Shown here: positions 1 through 9,009 of the stretch, piece by piece | Numbering within the stretch: the stretch's first letter is position 1 | Layout of the letters: every line of letters starts with the position of its first letter | Assembly: GCA_965216695.1 (NCBI GenBank) | Contig: OZ244212.1 | Coordinates: 3,906,001-3,970,000 of the forward strand | Source: G965216695 sp965216695 | GTDB taxonomy: Bacteria; Pseudomonadota; Gammaproteobacteria; Pseudomonadales; Azotimanducaceae | DNA: 64,000 nucleotides | Reading direction: 5' to 3' | Made by a program: the position numbers and the translations under genes | The notes under the pieces: model-generated | Seen by the model: only the letters and a program-made list of their open reading frames with translations | What the model was told of the DNA's origin: nothing | Database searches by the model: none

Positions 1-1
1 C

Positions 2-1006
2 GTGAATAACGTACCGGTTGATGCGTGCACCGATGCCGGCATCGTAGTCTTCAACACGCCGGGCGCCAACGCCAATTCGGTCAAGGAACTGGTGCTGGCG
101 GCGTTGCTGTTGTCGAGTCGCCATCTTTACGACGGCGTTGGTTACGTGCGGTCGCTGGCGGATGTCGACGATGACGCAGAGCTCAATCGGCTGGTCGAGG
201 CAGAGAAGAAACGTTTCAAAGGCCGTGAACTCTTCGGCAAGACACTCGGCGTCGTAGGCCTCGGCGCGATCGGATCGCTGGTTGCACGCGCTGCGCTGGA
301 TCTCGGCATGTCTGTGTTGGGGTACGACCCGGCGATCTCGGTGGATGCGGCGTGGCGGCTACCGAGTGAAGTGCAGCGGATGGAAGGCTTACCGCAACTT
401 TTTTCCCGCGCCGACTTCGTTACATTGCATGTACCGCTGATTCCGGAAACAACCGGCATGATCAACGCCGAGAGCCTGGCCACGTTCAAGGACGGCTCGG
501 TACTGTTGAATTTTGCGCGCCAGGGCGTCGTGGATCAGACGGCGTTGGCGGACGCGCTTGCCGGCAACCTCGGCGGCTATCTCGCGGACTTCCCGGTGCC
601 CGGACTGATCGATCACCCGAGGGTACTGCTGCTGCCGCACCTCGGGGCCAGCACCAACGAGGCCGAAGAGAACTGCGCGGTGATGGCGGCGGCGCAGCTG
701 ATGGCGTTTCTTGAGAGCGGCAACATAAGCAACTCGGTCAACTTTCCGACGGTGCAGATGGAGGTGACATCGGGACACCGGATTGCGGTTGTAAACCGCA
801 ACGTCCCGGGCATGCTCGGTCAGATCACGTCGGTGCTGGCGGAACGCGATCTGAACGTCATCGATCTGCTGAATAAGAGCCGCGACTCGGTGGCCTACAA
901 CCTGATCGATGTCGATTCGGTGGCGGAAGACGCGTTGCTGGACGCGTTGCGCGCGATCCCCGACGTGATTGGTGCCCGCGCGATCGAGCAGTCGGACGTC
1001 GCCTGA
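2..1006 (+). CDS. serA: D-3-phosphoglycerate dehydrogenase, 5' truncated by window edge
   Basis: Catalyses the first step of serine synthesis, oxidising 3-phosphoglycerate with NAD. The visible 334 residues begin inside the N-terminal substrate domain (GVNN-like start, then NTPGANANSVKEL), so roughly the first 55-60 residues lie left of the window. The Rossmann motif GLGAIG follows near residue 87, the catalytic Arg is in NFARQGVVD, and the catalytic His is in LPHLGAST. The C-terminal ~75 residues form an ACT domain (RIAVVNRNVPGMLGQITSVL), as in the short ~390-residue SerA type that serine may inhibit. The first codon shown is a GTG but is internal, not a start. The next gene, mnmC, converges on it with a 34-bp gap. 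Confidence 0.93.
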   Translation: MNNVPVDACTDAGIVVFNTPGANANSVKELVLAALLLSSRHLYDGVGYVRSLADVDDDAELNRLVEAEKKRFKGRELFGKTLGVVGLGAIGSLVARAALDLGMSVLGYDPAISVDAAWRLPSEVQRMEGLPQLFSRADFVTLHVPLIPETTGMINAESLATFKDGSVLLNFARQGVVDQTALADALAGNLGGYLADFPVPGLIDHPRVLLLPHLGASTNEAEENCAVMAAAQLMAFLESGNISNSVNFPTVQMEVTSGHRIAVVNRNVPGMLGQITSVLAERDLNVIDLLNKSRDSVAYNLIDVDSVAEDALLDALRAIPDVIGARAIEQSDVA

Positions 1007-1040
1007 CGGCGGACGGCCGCGCGGATTCAACGCTGCGGGC

Positions 1041-2816
1041 TCAATCCAAACTGCGTGCGTTCATGCGATAGCCCCGCCGTGCCTGACGGGGTGGAAGGCG
1101 CGCAGGGTCGCTCACCTGTGTGAGACGGGGCGAAAGCGGCGGCACCCAACCCATCATGTCACTCGCGACGATTGCCGCGGCGAACGGCGCAGACACCGTG
1201 CCCATGGATCCGTGGCCTGTCGTGACCCACGTGGGTATCCCGTCGTGATCGCCGATGCGGCCCGCGAAACATTCCCGGTCCGACGTGACGCAGCGTGTCG
1301 CGCGCACGGAGTTGCCCGGAGTGGCGGGGTCGAGTCCGACCCGTGCTGCGTTGCGGCGACGCGCCTCGCCGTTCTGCCATGGCTGGTACTCGTAGGTTGC
1401 ACCTACCGCAAGGCCGGGGTTGCTGCCGCACCCGGGCGCGCGACAGGCGTAGCCGTCGCCAACAACAGGAATCTGCGGCGCGGTTGCGCTGGCGAACACG
1501 TCGATCTGGCCGTGCACCGGTGTCACTTCCAGAAACCGAGCGGATGCAAACTGTTGTACGCGCACGCCGCACGCCAGCACACGTGCATCGACGTCGTCGG
1601 CGGGTACGCGACGGACATCCAGGCCTTCCAGTAACGCATGCGTAGCCGCCGCGATGTCCAGCGTGCCTGCGTCAGGAAACCAGAGCGCGTCCGGAACGTT
1701 CCATGCGGCGCGCTGGCTGGCGTCGGCGGCGTTTAAGTACCCTAGCCAGTCCCCGGTGTTGGCGTACTGGTCGTGCAATGCGACCAGACGGTCCCTGGAG
1801 GTATTGGCGCCGTGTCCCTGCAAGATGCCTGTGGCGTCGAATCCAGCACTGGAACGCAGGAAGTGGCTGCTGTAACGAAACGCTAGCATGCGCCAGTCGG
1901 CGCGCAGCGACCCGTCGGCCAACAGGCGACCGTGCACCAATGCACAGGGTATGCGGGACGCGCCGCTCGCGGTGCCGAACGGGTCGGTGACCTGCACGGT
2001 GCAGCCGGCCTCGGTCAACAGGCGTGCAACACTCGCGCCGGCCAGGCCGGCGCCAACCACCTCGACGCGGCGGGGGGTTCGTGCGACGGCGGTGGGAGAC
2101 TCCGCCTGAAATTCGCCAGCCAGCGACTCGCGTTTCCACGGGCGCTGATCGACTCGACGCATCGAGAAGCCCTGATCGCTCAGACCGCGACGCACGTGAC
2201 CCGCCGCCGTGAACGTGGTGACAGTGGTCCCTAGACGGCTCGCGCGCGCCAGGTGCGGCCATAGCGCGGGTGTCCACATGTCCGGATTTTTTGCGGGTGC
2301 GAAGCCGTCGAGAAACCACGCGTCGACGCCAGCGGTGTGGGTCCGTGCGAACTCGGGCAAGCCGTCGGCGATGTCGCCGAAGTACAGACTCAGCGTGATC
2401 CGCCCCCGGGCCAGGCGCCGGCGATGCCACCCGGTAACGAGCGGTGGATACGCCTGATGCAGTTCCCGGGCGACGGGCGAATCAGACGGCCAGGCCCGGC
2501 GGAGATCGGCTGGGGTGAGCGGTTCGGCCTCGAAGCTGACGTAGTGCAAGCGCGCCGATGGGTTGGCCTCCACCAGGGCCGCGGTGGAGAGAAAATTCAG
2601 GCCGGTCCCGAAACCCAGTTCGCCCACGCAGAACACCGTGCGGCTTCGTCGCAGGCGTCCGGCCACGTCAGCCGGGTTGAGGAACACCCGGGCAACCTCG
2701 CGCGCCGCGTCGGTGGAGTAGTAGATGTCGCGGAAGCGTTCCGACACCGGCTGGCTCCCGTTCCACTGCACCTGCGCGGGACGCAGCCGCCGCGGTGCGG
2801 TGGGCGGATCGTTCAC
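1041..2816 (-). CDS. mnmC: Bifunctional tRNA wobble-uridine modification enzyme MnmC
   Basis: Finishes the mnm5(s2)U34 modification of tRNA: the C-terminal FAD domain removes the carboxymethyl group and the N-terminal domain methylates with SAM. The 591 residues carry both parts. The SAM-binding loop GELGFGTGLNF is at about 65-75, and DAWFLDGFAPAKNPDMW is the typical methyltransferase motif. A second Rossmann start, VVGAGLAGASVARLL, near residue 253 marks the FAD domain. Length is a little under the E. coli protein (~668). Its start overlaps the stop of the upstream sulfurtransferase gene by 4 bp, which suggests translational coupling. Confidence 0.93.
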   Translation of the reverse strand: MNDPPTAPRRLRPAQVQWNGSQPVSERFRDIYYSTDAAREVARVFLNPADVAGRLRRSRTVFCVGELGFGTGLNFLSTAALVEANPSARLHYVSFEAEPLTPADLRRAWPSDSPVARELHQAYPPLVTGWHRRRLARGRITLSLYFGDIADGLPEFARTHTAGVDAWFLDGFAPAKNPDMWTPALWPHLARASRLGTTVTTFTAAGHVRRGLSDQGFSMRRVDQRPWKRESLAGEFQAESPTAVARTPRRVEVVGAGLAGASVARLLTEAGCTVQVTDPFGTASGASRIPCALVHGRLLADGSLRADWRMLAFRYSSHFLRSSAGFDATGILQGHGANTSRDRLVALHDQYANTGDWLGYLNAADASQRAAWNVPDALWFPDAGTLDIAAATHALLEGLDVRRVPADDVDARVLACGVRVQQFASARFLEVTPVHGQIDVFASATAPQIPVVGDGYACRAPGCGSNPGLAVGATYEYQPWQNGEARRRNAARVGLDPATPGNSVRATRCVTSDRECFAGRIGDHDGIPTWVTTGHGSMGTVSAPFAAAIVASDMMGWVPPLSPRLTQVSDPARLPPRQARRGYRMNARSLD

Positions 2817-3646
2817 GAGCCGGTCGCCACGGGCCGGTCCGGGTTTTCGATCCAGGCGCTCCAGGAACCCGGGTAGAGAATGGGTTCCGGGTTACCGGCG
2901 TGAACGTACGCGAGAATGTTGTGCGCCGCCGTCACGCCCGAACCGCAGTAGAACACCGGTTCGTCACCGAGCCCGGTGAACCGCGCGGCCAGTTCGTGTT
3001 GCGCACGAAACTGACCGTTGGAATCCAGATTGTCGTCGCAGGGCAGGCAAGCCGCGCCGGGAATGTGGCCGGCAACGGGGTCGATCGGCTCTTCGTCGCC
3101 CTGGAACCTGGCGCGGCTCCGGGCATCCACCAGGCGGTTGGGCCTGGGACCACCGGCGTTGGAAACCAGCGCCGCGACGGCGGCCGTGTCTATATCGCGT
3201 GTGAGCGGGGCTCGCTCGGAGAACCGACCAGGCGCTGGGGCTTCGGGGTCGCCGGTCGCCCAGGGGCCGGGCCATGCCTGGAGACCGCCGTCCAGAACCG
3301 CGACCTGGCCATGGCCCAGCCAGCGCACGCACCACCAGGCCCGGGCGGCGAAACGTCCGCCGGCATCGTCGTAAACGACGATCTGGCTATGATCCTCGAT
3401 CCCAAGACGACGCAGCGTCGCCGCCAACGTGGCTCGCTCCGGCAACGGGTGCCTGCCCGCACCCTCACCGCTCCACACATCCTCCAGGGATGCAGGCTGC
3501 GCACCGGGCAGGTGCCGAGCGTGATAGGCGGTATGCAGGTAATCGGGATCGGTGAGTGACGCCCGGCAATCGAGGATGGCCACGCGTTCGGCCTCTTCGT
3601 CGAGTAATGTCAATAATTCTGACGAATTTATCAGCGTACGATACAT
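2813..3646 (-). CDS. sseA: 3-mercaptopyruvate-type sulfurtransferase (double rhodanese)
   Basis: Two tandem rhodanese domains: an inactive N-terminal one (ILDCRASL) and a catalytic C-terminal one with the loop CGSGVTA near residue 235. That loop form is typical of mercaptopyruvate sulfurtransferases rather than thiosulfate enzymes (CRKGVTA). The protein would move sulfur from 3-mercaptopyruvate to cyanide, thiols or sulfur carriers in the cytoplasm. The ATG giving MYRTLINSSELL is preferred because family members begin like this; a GTG 33 bp upstream is possible. It is the first gene of a coupled pair with mnmC, a fitting link because MnmC acts on often-thiolated tRNA uridines, but that link is inference. 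Confidence 0.88.
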   Translation of the reverse strand: MYRTLINSSELLTLLDEEAERVAILDCRASLTDPDYLHTAYHARHLPGAQPASLEDVWSGEGAGRHPLPERATLAATLRRLGIEDHSQIVVYDDAGGRFAARAWWCVRWLGHGQVAVLDGGLQAWPGPWATGDPEAPAPGRFSERAPLTRDIDTAAVAALVSNAGGPRPNRLVDARSRARFQGDEEPIDPVAGHIPGAACLPCDDNLDSNGQFRAQHELAARFTGLGDEPVFYCGSGVTAAHNILAYVHAGNPEPILYPGSWSAWIENPDRPVATGS

Positions 3647-3717
3647 GAAAGCACCAACGGGTCGCGGGTTTGTGGGCACGTAGCGGGGTAGTATATAGAG
3701 GCGATATGGCGGCGGGG

Positions 3718-3771
3718 GTCAGACGCGCGGGCATTGCAATATCTGCCCGGAACGTCACAATCGCGCCTGAC
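3718..3771. repeat. Nested imperfect inverted repeat (REP-like)
   Basis: An outer pair GTCAGaCGCG / CGCGcCTGAC encloses an inner CGGGCA / TGCCCG pair, giving a cruciform-capable element in the 265-bp gap between sseA and the desaturase gene. It begins with the same GGGGTCAGA string that opens the larger palindrome at 11215 and the tandem copies at 49287. Apart from this element no gene is seen at 3647-3911. Confidence 0.5.
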
Positions 3772-3911
3772 ACTTGCCTGTAGAAACCGCTAGCGGCCGG
3801 GTGGCCGCGCGAGCGCGGATAAGCCGTTGCGAACAATGGCAGCCGGCGCGGCGTACGTTCGCCGGTGAATAACCGGGTGAAGACAAGACCAAACTAGGAG
3901 GATGTGCCTCA

Positions 3912-5126
3912 GTGGACCTGACAATGATTGGCCAATGGTTGGCGCACGGACTCTGGGATCTGCCGTGGTATGGAATCGTCGCGTTCGCGCTGGTGACGAC
4001 CCACGTAACGATCGTTTCGGTGACGTTGTACCTGCACCGGCACAGCGCCCACCGGGCGTTGGAACTGCATCCGGTACTCAAACACTTTTTCCGTTTCTGG
4101 CTCTGGCTCGCCACCGCCATGAACACGCGCGAATGGACTGCCATTCACCGCAAACACCACGCGGTGTGTGAAACCGACGACGACCCGCACAGTCCGCAGG
4201 TTCAGGGCATCCGCAAGATCTTCTGGCAGGGTACCGAAGCGTATCGTGCAGCCGCGACACCCGAGACGCTTGAGCGGTACGGCGCTGGTACGCCGAACGA
4301 CTGGATCGAGCGCAACGTTTACAGCCGCTATCAGATCGGCGGCGTCGCACTGCTATTGGTGATCGACCTCGCCCTGTTCGGCATAGTGGGTTTGTCGGTG
4401 TGGGGCGTACAGATGCTGTGGATTCCGGTCACTGCCGCTGGCGTCATCAACGGCATTGGCCACTACTGGGGCTACCGCAACTTCGAGTGCCCGGATGCGG
4501 CCCGCAACATAGTGCCCTGGGGCATTCTGATCGGCGGCGAAGAACTGCACAACAACCACCACACGTACCCCAACTCAGCGAAACTGTCCGTACGCAAGTG
4601 GGAGTTCGACGTGGGCTGGATGTGGATCAAGCTGTTCCAGTGGCTCCGGCTTGCCAAGCCGTTGAGTACCGGGCCCGTTGCACAGCGCGTGGACGGCAAG
4701 TCGCACATCGACATGGACACGGTGTGGGGCGCATTGAACGACCGCTTCCGCGTCATGGCGCTGTACCGCGACACGGTTGTGAAACCGCTGGTGGCCGAGG
4801 AATACCACAAAGCAGATTCGGCGACCCGCGCATTGCTGGATCGGGCCAAACGCATGATCTGGCGCGACGATTCACTGGTGAACGACGCGCAGCGCGAACG
4901 GCTGGATGCGCTGGTTCAGGCCAACGATCGCATCGCGGTCGTGTACGAGCTAAAGCTCCGCCTGCAGCAGGTGTGGGCGAAGCGAGGTGGAAGCGCCGAG
5001 GAACTGCTGGCCGATTTCCGCAGCTGGTGTGCAGCGGCCGAGGCCAGCGGAATCCAGGCTCTGAAGGATTTTGCGGACGAACTCAAACGCTATACGGTGG
5101 CGGGCAAACTCGCACCGGCGGGCTAA
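3912..5126 (+). CDS. Membrane fatty acid (acyl-CoA) desaturase
   Basis: Integral-membrane di-iron desaturase of the delta-9 acyl-CoA type, 404 aa. The three histidine boxes are clear: HRHSAHR (42-48), HRKHH (79-83) and HNNHH (213-217), between hydrophobic segments around residues 10-40, 60-70 and 142-180. A C-terminal extension of about 160 residues after the core is mostly helical and charged. It would introduce a double bond into membrane acyl chains. The GTG start is preceded by AGGAGG about 10 bases away; an ATG four codons later is an alternative. No redox partner gene lies next to it. Confidence 0.88.
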   Translation: MDLTMIGQWLAHGLWDLPWYGIVAFALVTTHVTIVSVTLYLHRHSAHRALELHPVLKHFFRFWLWLATAMNTREWTAIHRKHHAVCETDDDPHSPQVQGIRKIFWQGTEAYRAAATPETLERYGAGTPNDWIERNVYSRYQIGGVALLLVIDLALFGIVGLSVWGVQMLWIPVTAAGVINGIGHYWGYRNFECPDAARNIVPWGILIGGEELHNNHHTYPNSAKLSVRKWEFDVGWMWIKLFQWLRLAKPLSTGPVAQRVDGKSHIDMDTVWGALNDRFRVMALYRDTVVKPLVAEEYHKADSATRALLDRAKRMIWRDDSLVNDAQRERLDALVQANDRIAVVYELKLRLQQVWAKRGGSAEELLADFRSWCAAAEASGIQALKDFADELKRYTVAGKLAPAG

Positions 5127-5178
5127 CACCGGCACGCCGGGGCTGATACCGATTCAGGCGTTGTATCCGCAAGGATAT

Positions 5179-5865
5179 CTAGGCGTCACCCGCACAATTC
5201 ATGTCGTGGCTGAAGTAGACGTCGCTTGCTGCAAGTGATTTCAAGTGTGCGATCGATTGACGGTACGGCTCGGCAAGTCCTTCGTGGGCTTGATCTTCGG
5301 GATCCCCGCCGCGTTGATATTCATCCGCGGTGAAGGCCGCTTGCGCAGCCACGAGTACGTTCCCCCTCGCAGTTTCGACCAGCACCGATTGGTGACCAGG
5401 CGTATGTCCCGGACTCGGGACCAGCGTCACGCCCGGGCATATCTCCGTGTCCGTTGATACGGGAACGAGCCGCGCGCCATCGTAGTCGAACCACTCGCGG
5501 ATTGTGTACGACCGTGTTCGTGCGACCCGTAGCTCCCGTTCGTGCACGAAGATTCTGGCGTTTCGGAACTGACGGTTGTTGCCGCAATGGTCGAAATGAA
5601 GATGTGAGTTAACAACCAGATTTACATCCGTCGCAGAAACGCCGTAGGTACGGAGTGCTTCCGAGAGGGGCGTAATAGACGGCTCGAATGTGCGGTTAAT
5701 GAATTCATGGCCTTCGCCCACTCCCGTGTCGATGAGCACGACATCCGTGTCCGTTAGCACCAGATACGCGTAAACGTCGACTCGGGTATCGCGATATGTC
5801 GGCGGGTTGTACTTGCCGGGCAGTTTGACGTTCGCCAGATGCAGGCGGTTAACCGAAGGCGCCAT
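5179..5865 (-). CDS. Metallo-beta-lactamase-fold hydrolase (AHL-lactonase-like)
   Basis: 228 aa with the zinc motif HLHFDH (88-93), a later Asp/His set in PGHTPGH (around 153-159) and a final His in YFSHDMN. No signal peptide, so cytoplasmic. The spacing and the short N-terminal beta region resemble N-acyl homoserine lactonases and related lactonases, but these motifs are shared across MBL hydrolases, so the substrate is not known. It lies between the desaturase (convergent) and argS (same strand, 61 bp upstream). Confidence 0.75.
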   Translation of the reverse strand: MAPSVNRLHLANVKLPGKYNPPTYRDTRVDVYAYLVLTDTDVVLIDTGVGEGHEFINRTFEPSITPLSEALRTYGVSATDVNLVVNSHLHFDHCGNNRQFRNARIFVHERELRVARTRSYTIREWFDYDGARLVPVSTDTEICPGVTLVPSPGHTPGHQSVLVETARGNVLVAAQAAFTADEYQRGGDPEDQAHEGLAEPYRQSIAHLKSLAASDVYFSHDMNCAGDA

Positions 5866-5926
5866 GCCGTCAAACGTACCACGGCAAGTTGCTGGCAGAA
5901 ACCGCGAGCCCGCTCCGTTGCGGCGG

Positions 5927-7630
5927 TTACATGCGTTCGACGGTGTCGATTCCCAACAGATTTAATCCGTGGTGCAGCGTGCGCGCGGTGCGCTCGCACA
6001 GGCGCAGCCGGCTGTCGCGCACCGCAGGGGTCGATTTCAGGATCGGGCAGGCTTCGTAGAAATGCATGAAAGCCGTGGCCAGGTCGAACAGATGGGTGCA
6101 CAGCACGTGCGGTGTGCCGTCTTCCGCAACTTGTTCCAGTATTTCCTGGTACTGCAGTGTTAGTAGTGCCAGGCGCCGTTCCGCCTCGTGGTCAAGTTTT
6201 ACCGCCGCGTCTACGGCGTCGGATTCGACCTCTGCGCGAGCGAATACGCTGCGTATGCGTGTGTACGCGTACTGCAGATAGGGCGCGGTGTTGCCGTCGA
6301 ACGACAGCATCTGGTCCCAGTTGAACTGGTAGTCGCTGGTGCGGTTTTTCGACAGATCCGCGTATTTGATGGCGCCGATGCCAACTGCGCGTGCAACGGC
6401 CGCCCGCTCCTCGCTATCGAGCGCGGGGTTTTTGGCGCTCACGAGCGCGTCGGCGCGGTCCACGGCCTCGATCAACAGATCCGAGAGCTTCACGACCGAA
6501 CCCGCACGGGTTTTGAACGGTCGCCCCGAGGCATCGAGCATACTGCCGAACGGCATGTGTTCGAGTTCTACGTCGTTGGGAACGAGCCCGGCGCGCCGTC
6601 CAACGGCAAAGATCTGCCGGAAGTGGAGCGCTTGTCTTGCGTCGGTGAAGTACAGGATGCGATCTGCACGAAGGTTGTGCGTTCGATAACGCAATGCGGC
6701 GAGATCAGTGGTGGCGTAAAGGTAGCCGCCGTCGGATTTCTGCACGATAACCGGCGTTACCTCGCCGTCCTTGTTTGCGAACTCGTCCAGGAAAACGCAC
6801 TTTGCGCCGTCCGATACCGTGATCAGCCCGGCGTCGTCCAGTTGTGTGACGATGTCGGCCAGTGCGTCGTTGTAGGCGCTTTCGGCCTGCACGTGCTCGG
6901 GACGCAGCGACGTACCCAGAAGCCGATACACGTCGTCGCAGTGTGCGAGCGACGTGTCGATGAATTGCTGCCAGCGTGCGAGCGTTTCCGGATCACCCGA
7001 CTGCAGCCGGACGACCGCCTGGCGGCTGCGTTCGGCAAACTCCGGGTCTGCGTCGAAACGTACCTTGGCGTCGCGGTAAAAGGTTTCGAGGTCTGCAAGC
7101 GCCGCGCGGTCGACGTCGCGGTCGGCGAATTCGGTGACGAGCATGCCGAACTGGGTGCCCCAGTCGCCTACGTGGTTCTGTCGTACTACATCGTGGCCAA
7201 GGGCTTCGAGCACCCGCGCCACCGAGTCGCCGATGATGGTGCTGCGCAGGTGGCCCACGTGCATTTCCTTGGCGAGGTTGGGGCTTGAGTAGTCGACAAC
7301 AACACGCTGCAGGGGCGCCGAGGCCGTCGTCAGCGGCGTGTGGCTGACGGCGTTCGCCAGGAAGGTGTCGGAAAGCGTGAGGTTGATGAAGCCCGGGCCC
7401 GCGACCTCGGCGCTGTCGATCAGGTTACCGCCATCCAGTGATTCGACGATCCGCGCCGCGAGTTCGCGTGGAGCTTTGCCGGTCTGCTTGCCTGCCGCCA
7501 TCGCACCGTTGGCCTGGTAGTCGCCGAACGCGCGGTTTTTTGCGTACGAGAGTCGGATCGGCGCGTCGCCCGCGCCTGCGGCGCGAAACGCGTCGTTCAG
7601 CCGCTTGGCGAGCTGCGCCTTCAGGTTCAT
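5927..7630 (-). CDS. argS: Arginyl-tRNA synthetase
   Basis: Class I aminoacyl-tRNA synthetase charging tRNA-Arg. 567 aa, close to the usual ~577. The HIGH signature appears as HVGH in SPNLAKEMHVGHLRSTIIGD near residue 122, and the KMSKS loop is the degenerate form normal for ArgRS (FKTRAGSVVKLSDLL). The C-terminal anticodon domain ends in the typical GLNLLGIDTVERM. It starts 7 bp after the stop of the cold-shock-domain gene, so both probably share a transcript. Confidence 0.96.
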   Translation of the reverse strand: MNLKAQLAKRLNDAFRAAGAGDAPIRLSYAKNRAFGDYQANGAMAAGKQTGKAPRELAARIVESLDGGNLIDSAEVAGPGFINLTLSDTFLANAVSHTPLTTASAPLQRVVVDYSSPNLAKEMHVGHLRSTIIGDSVARVLEALGHDVVRQNHVGDWGTQFGMLVTEFADRDVDRAALADLETFYRDAKVRFDADPEFAERSRQAVVRLQSGDPETLARWQQFIDTSLAHCDDVYRLLGTSLRPEHVQAESAYNDALADIVTQLDDAGLITVSDGAKCVFLDEFANKDGEVTPVIVQKSDGGYLYATTDLAALRYRTHNLRADRILYFTDARQALHFRQIFAVGRRAGLVPNDVELEHMPFGSMLDASGRPFKTRAGSVVKLSDLLIEAVDRADALVSAKNPALDSEERAAVARAVGIGAIKYADLSKNRTSDYQFNWDQMLSFDGNTAPYLQYAYTRIRSVFARAEVESDAVDAAVKLDHEAERRLALLTLQYQEILEQVAEDGTPHVLCTHLFDLATAFMHFYEACPILKSTPAVRDSRLRLCERTARTLHHGLNLLGIDTVERM

Positions 7631-7636
7631 TGGGCG

Positions 7637-8125
7637 TCAGGCCGGAGCGACGTCTTCGGCCTGCAGTCCTTTTTCCCGTTCGGCGACGCTGAACGTGACC
7701 GCCTGGCCGTCTTTGAGCGCCGGACGCGGCGCGTTACGGCCTCCGCCTTCACGGCGGATCGACCGCTGATGCACGAAGATTTCCTCACCGTTCTCGCGAA
7801 TGATGAAGCCGAACCCCTTGGCGCGGTTGAACCATTTCACCGTGCCCTGCTCGCGCGGTCCGTCCGGCTTCGGCGGCGGGGCGGATCGCGGTTTGTTCTG
7901 CGGGCGCTCCGATCGTTTGGTCTCGCGGCGCGGCTCGCGGCTCGCTGGTTTCGGTGTGCCTTCCCGGTCCAGCAGACGCGCGATGAGGATGCCCTGGCCG
8001 AGCAGGGCCAGCGCGCAAAGCACCAGCAACGCAAGCCGGCTGTCGGGCCATACGCGCGAGGCGAGTTCGGTAACGGCAACCGAGAAAAGCAGCGCGGTAC
8101 CTGCAATCGTCAACGGAATTCGCAT
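7637..8125 (-). CDS. Membrane-anchored cold-shock-domain protein
   Basis: 162 aa. Two N-terminal hydrophobic segments (about residues 5-22 and 30-50) are followed by a basic Pro-rich linker (55-92) and a C-terminal cold-shock OB fold with RNP1 KGFGFI and RNP2-like EIFVH motifs (KWFNRAKGFGFI, about 96-107). Free CspA-type proteins are ~70 aa and cytosolic. This one would hold a nucleic-acid-binding domain at the inner face of the membrane. The role is not known; the position beside argS may only reflect co-transcription. Confidence 0.8.
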   Translation of the reverse strand: MRIPLTIAGTALLFSVAVTELASRVWPDSRLALLVLCALALLGQGILIARLLDREGTPKPASREPRRETKRSERPQNKPRSAPPPKPDGPREQGTVKWFNRAKGFGFIIRENGEEIFVHQRSIRREGGGRNAPRPALKDGQAVTFSVAEREKGLQAEDVAPA

Positions 8126-8215
8126 CAGTCAGTTCGGTCCTCGAAGCAAGCCGGCCATAGTACCCAAGAACCGGTACAAAGGCATCGTCGGGGGCGACGT
8201 TCCGATAAGCGTGCT

Positions 8216-8878
8216 TCAGGCGTCGCTCTGGCTACGGTGCATGCGCCGGATCACAACGGGTTGCTCGGGCACGCCGGCCATGCCCCCGGCGCTGCCGGTG
8301 TTCACGAGTTCGATCGTTTCGATCACCGGCCAACCGTCCACCACCTTGCCAAACACGGTGTAGCCGGGCTTGCCTCGACGGCCGTCCAGGCGCCGGTTGT
8401 CCTTCACGTTGATGAAGAACTGGGCGTCCGCCGAATCAGGGTCGTTGGTACGCGCCATCGCGAGCGTCCCTTTGCGGTTGCTCAGTCCGTTTAGGGATTC
8501 GTTGACGACTGTGCGGGGCGGATCGCGGAAGTTCAACTTCGGATCGTAACCACCGGCCTGGACGACGAAATTGGCGATCACGCGATGGAAGATCAAGCCG
8601 TCGTAGAAGCCGTTATCCACGAGGTCGAGAAAGTTGCTGACCGTGGCCGGCGCGGCCTTGGGATCCAATTCGATGGTTACGGTTCCGAGCGTGGTTTCCA
8701 TGATGACCCGCGGCGATGGATCGGTTGCGCCGATGACGGATTCTTCCAGCTCGGCGGTCCCGGCCGCGGGGGTGGCCGCGAGCGCGGCGCCGGTCAGCAA
8801 GCTGACGAAGAGAGAGGCGAGGACGATTGCGCGGCGACGAACCGGCGCGATCGGAGGTCTAAGGAACTGAGCGTGCAT
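8216..8878 (-). CDS. Secreted cyclophilin-type peptidyl-prolyl isomerase
   Basis: 220 aa with an N-terminal signal peptide (basic RRR, hydrophobic IVLASLFVSLLTGAALA, cleavage likely before ATPA), then a cyclophilin domain with FHRV, NFVVQAGG and ADAQFFIN. It would speed cis-trans proline isomerisation of periplasmic proteins, like PpiA. The ATG was chosen because it gives the signal peptide; the open frame continues far upstream without a gene-like sequence. It lies 122 bp downstream of pdxJ, with a tandem repeat in between. Confidence 0.9.
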   Translation of the reverse strand: MHAQFLRPPIAPVRRRAIVLASLFVSLLTGAALAATPAAGTAELEESVIGATDPSPRVIMETTLGTVTIELDPKAAPATVSNFLDLVDNGFYDGLIFHRVIANFVVQAGGYDPKLNFRDPPRTVVNESLNGLSNRKGTLAMARTNDPDSADAQFFINVKDNRRLDGRRGKPGYTVFGKVVDGWPVIETIELVNTGSAGGMAGVPEQPVVIRRMHRSQSDA

Positions 8879-8961
8879 GCGTTTACGACTCCGCAATCGA
8901 TGGATGAAAGCCCGGGTAGCATACCTGGTCGGACAAATCTGGGACCGGCGAACGGCTATCC

Positions 8962-9009
8962 GGTTCAATGTCCGGTTCATTGGCTGGTTCATTGGCTGGT
9001 TCATTGGTT
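8962..9009. repeat. 12-bp tandem repeat overlapping the pdxJ 3' end
   Basis: Three near-exact copies of GGTTCATTGGCT at 8974, 8986 and 8998, preceded by a weaker unit at 8962. The last copy overlaps the stop codon of pdxJ. Likely a slippage-prone minisatellite. Confidence 0.85.

Noticed and set aside
389..1030. 213-aa ORF antisense to serA
   Set aside because: High-GC shadow frame; Arg/His-rich with no motif, while the serA frame has clear motifs.
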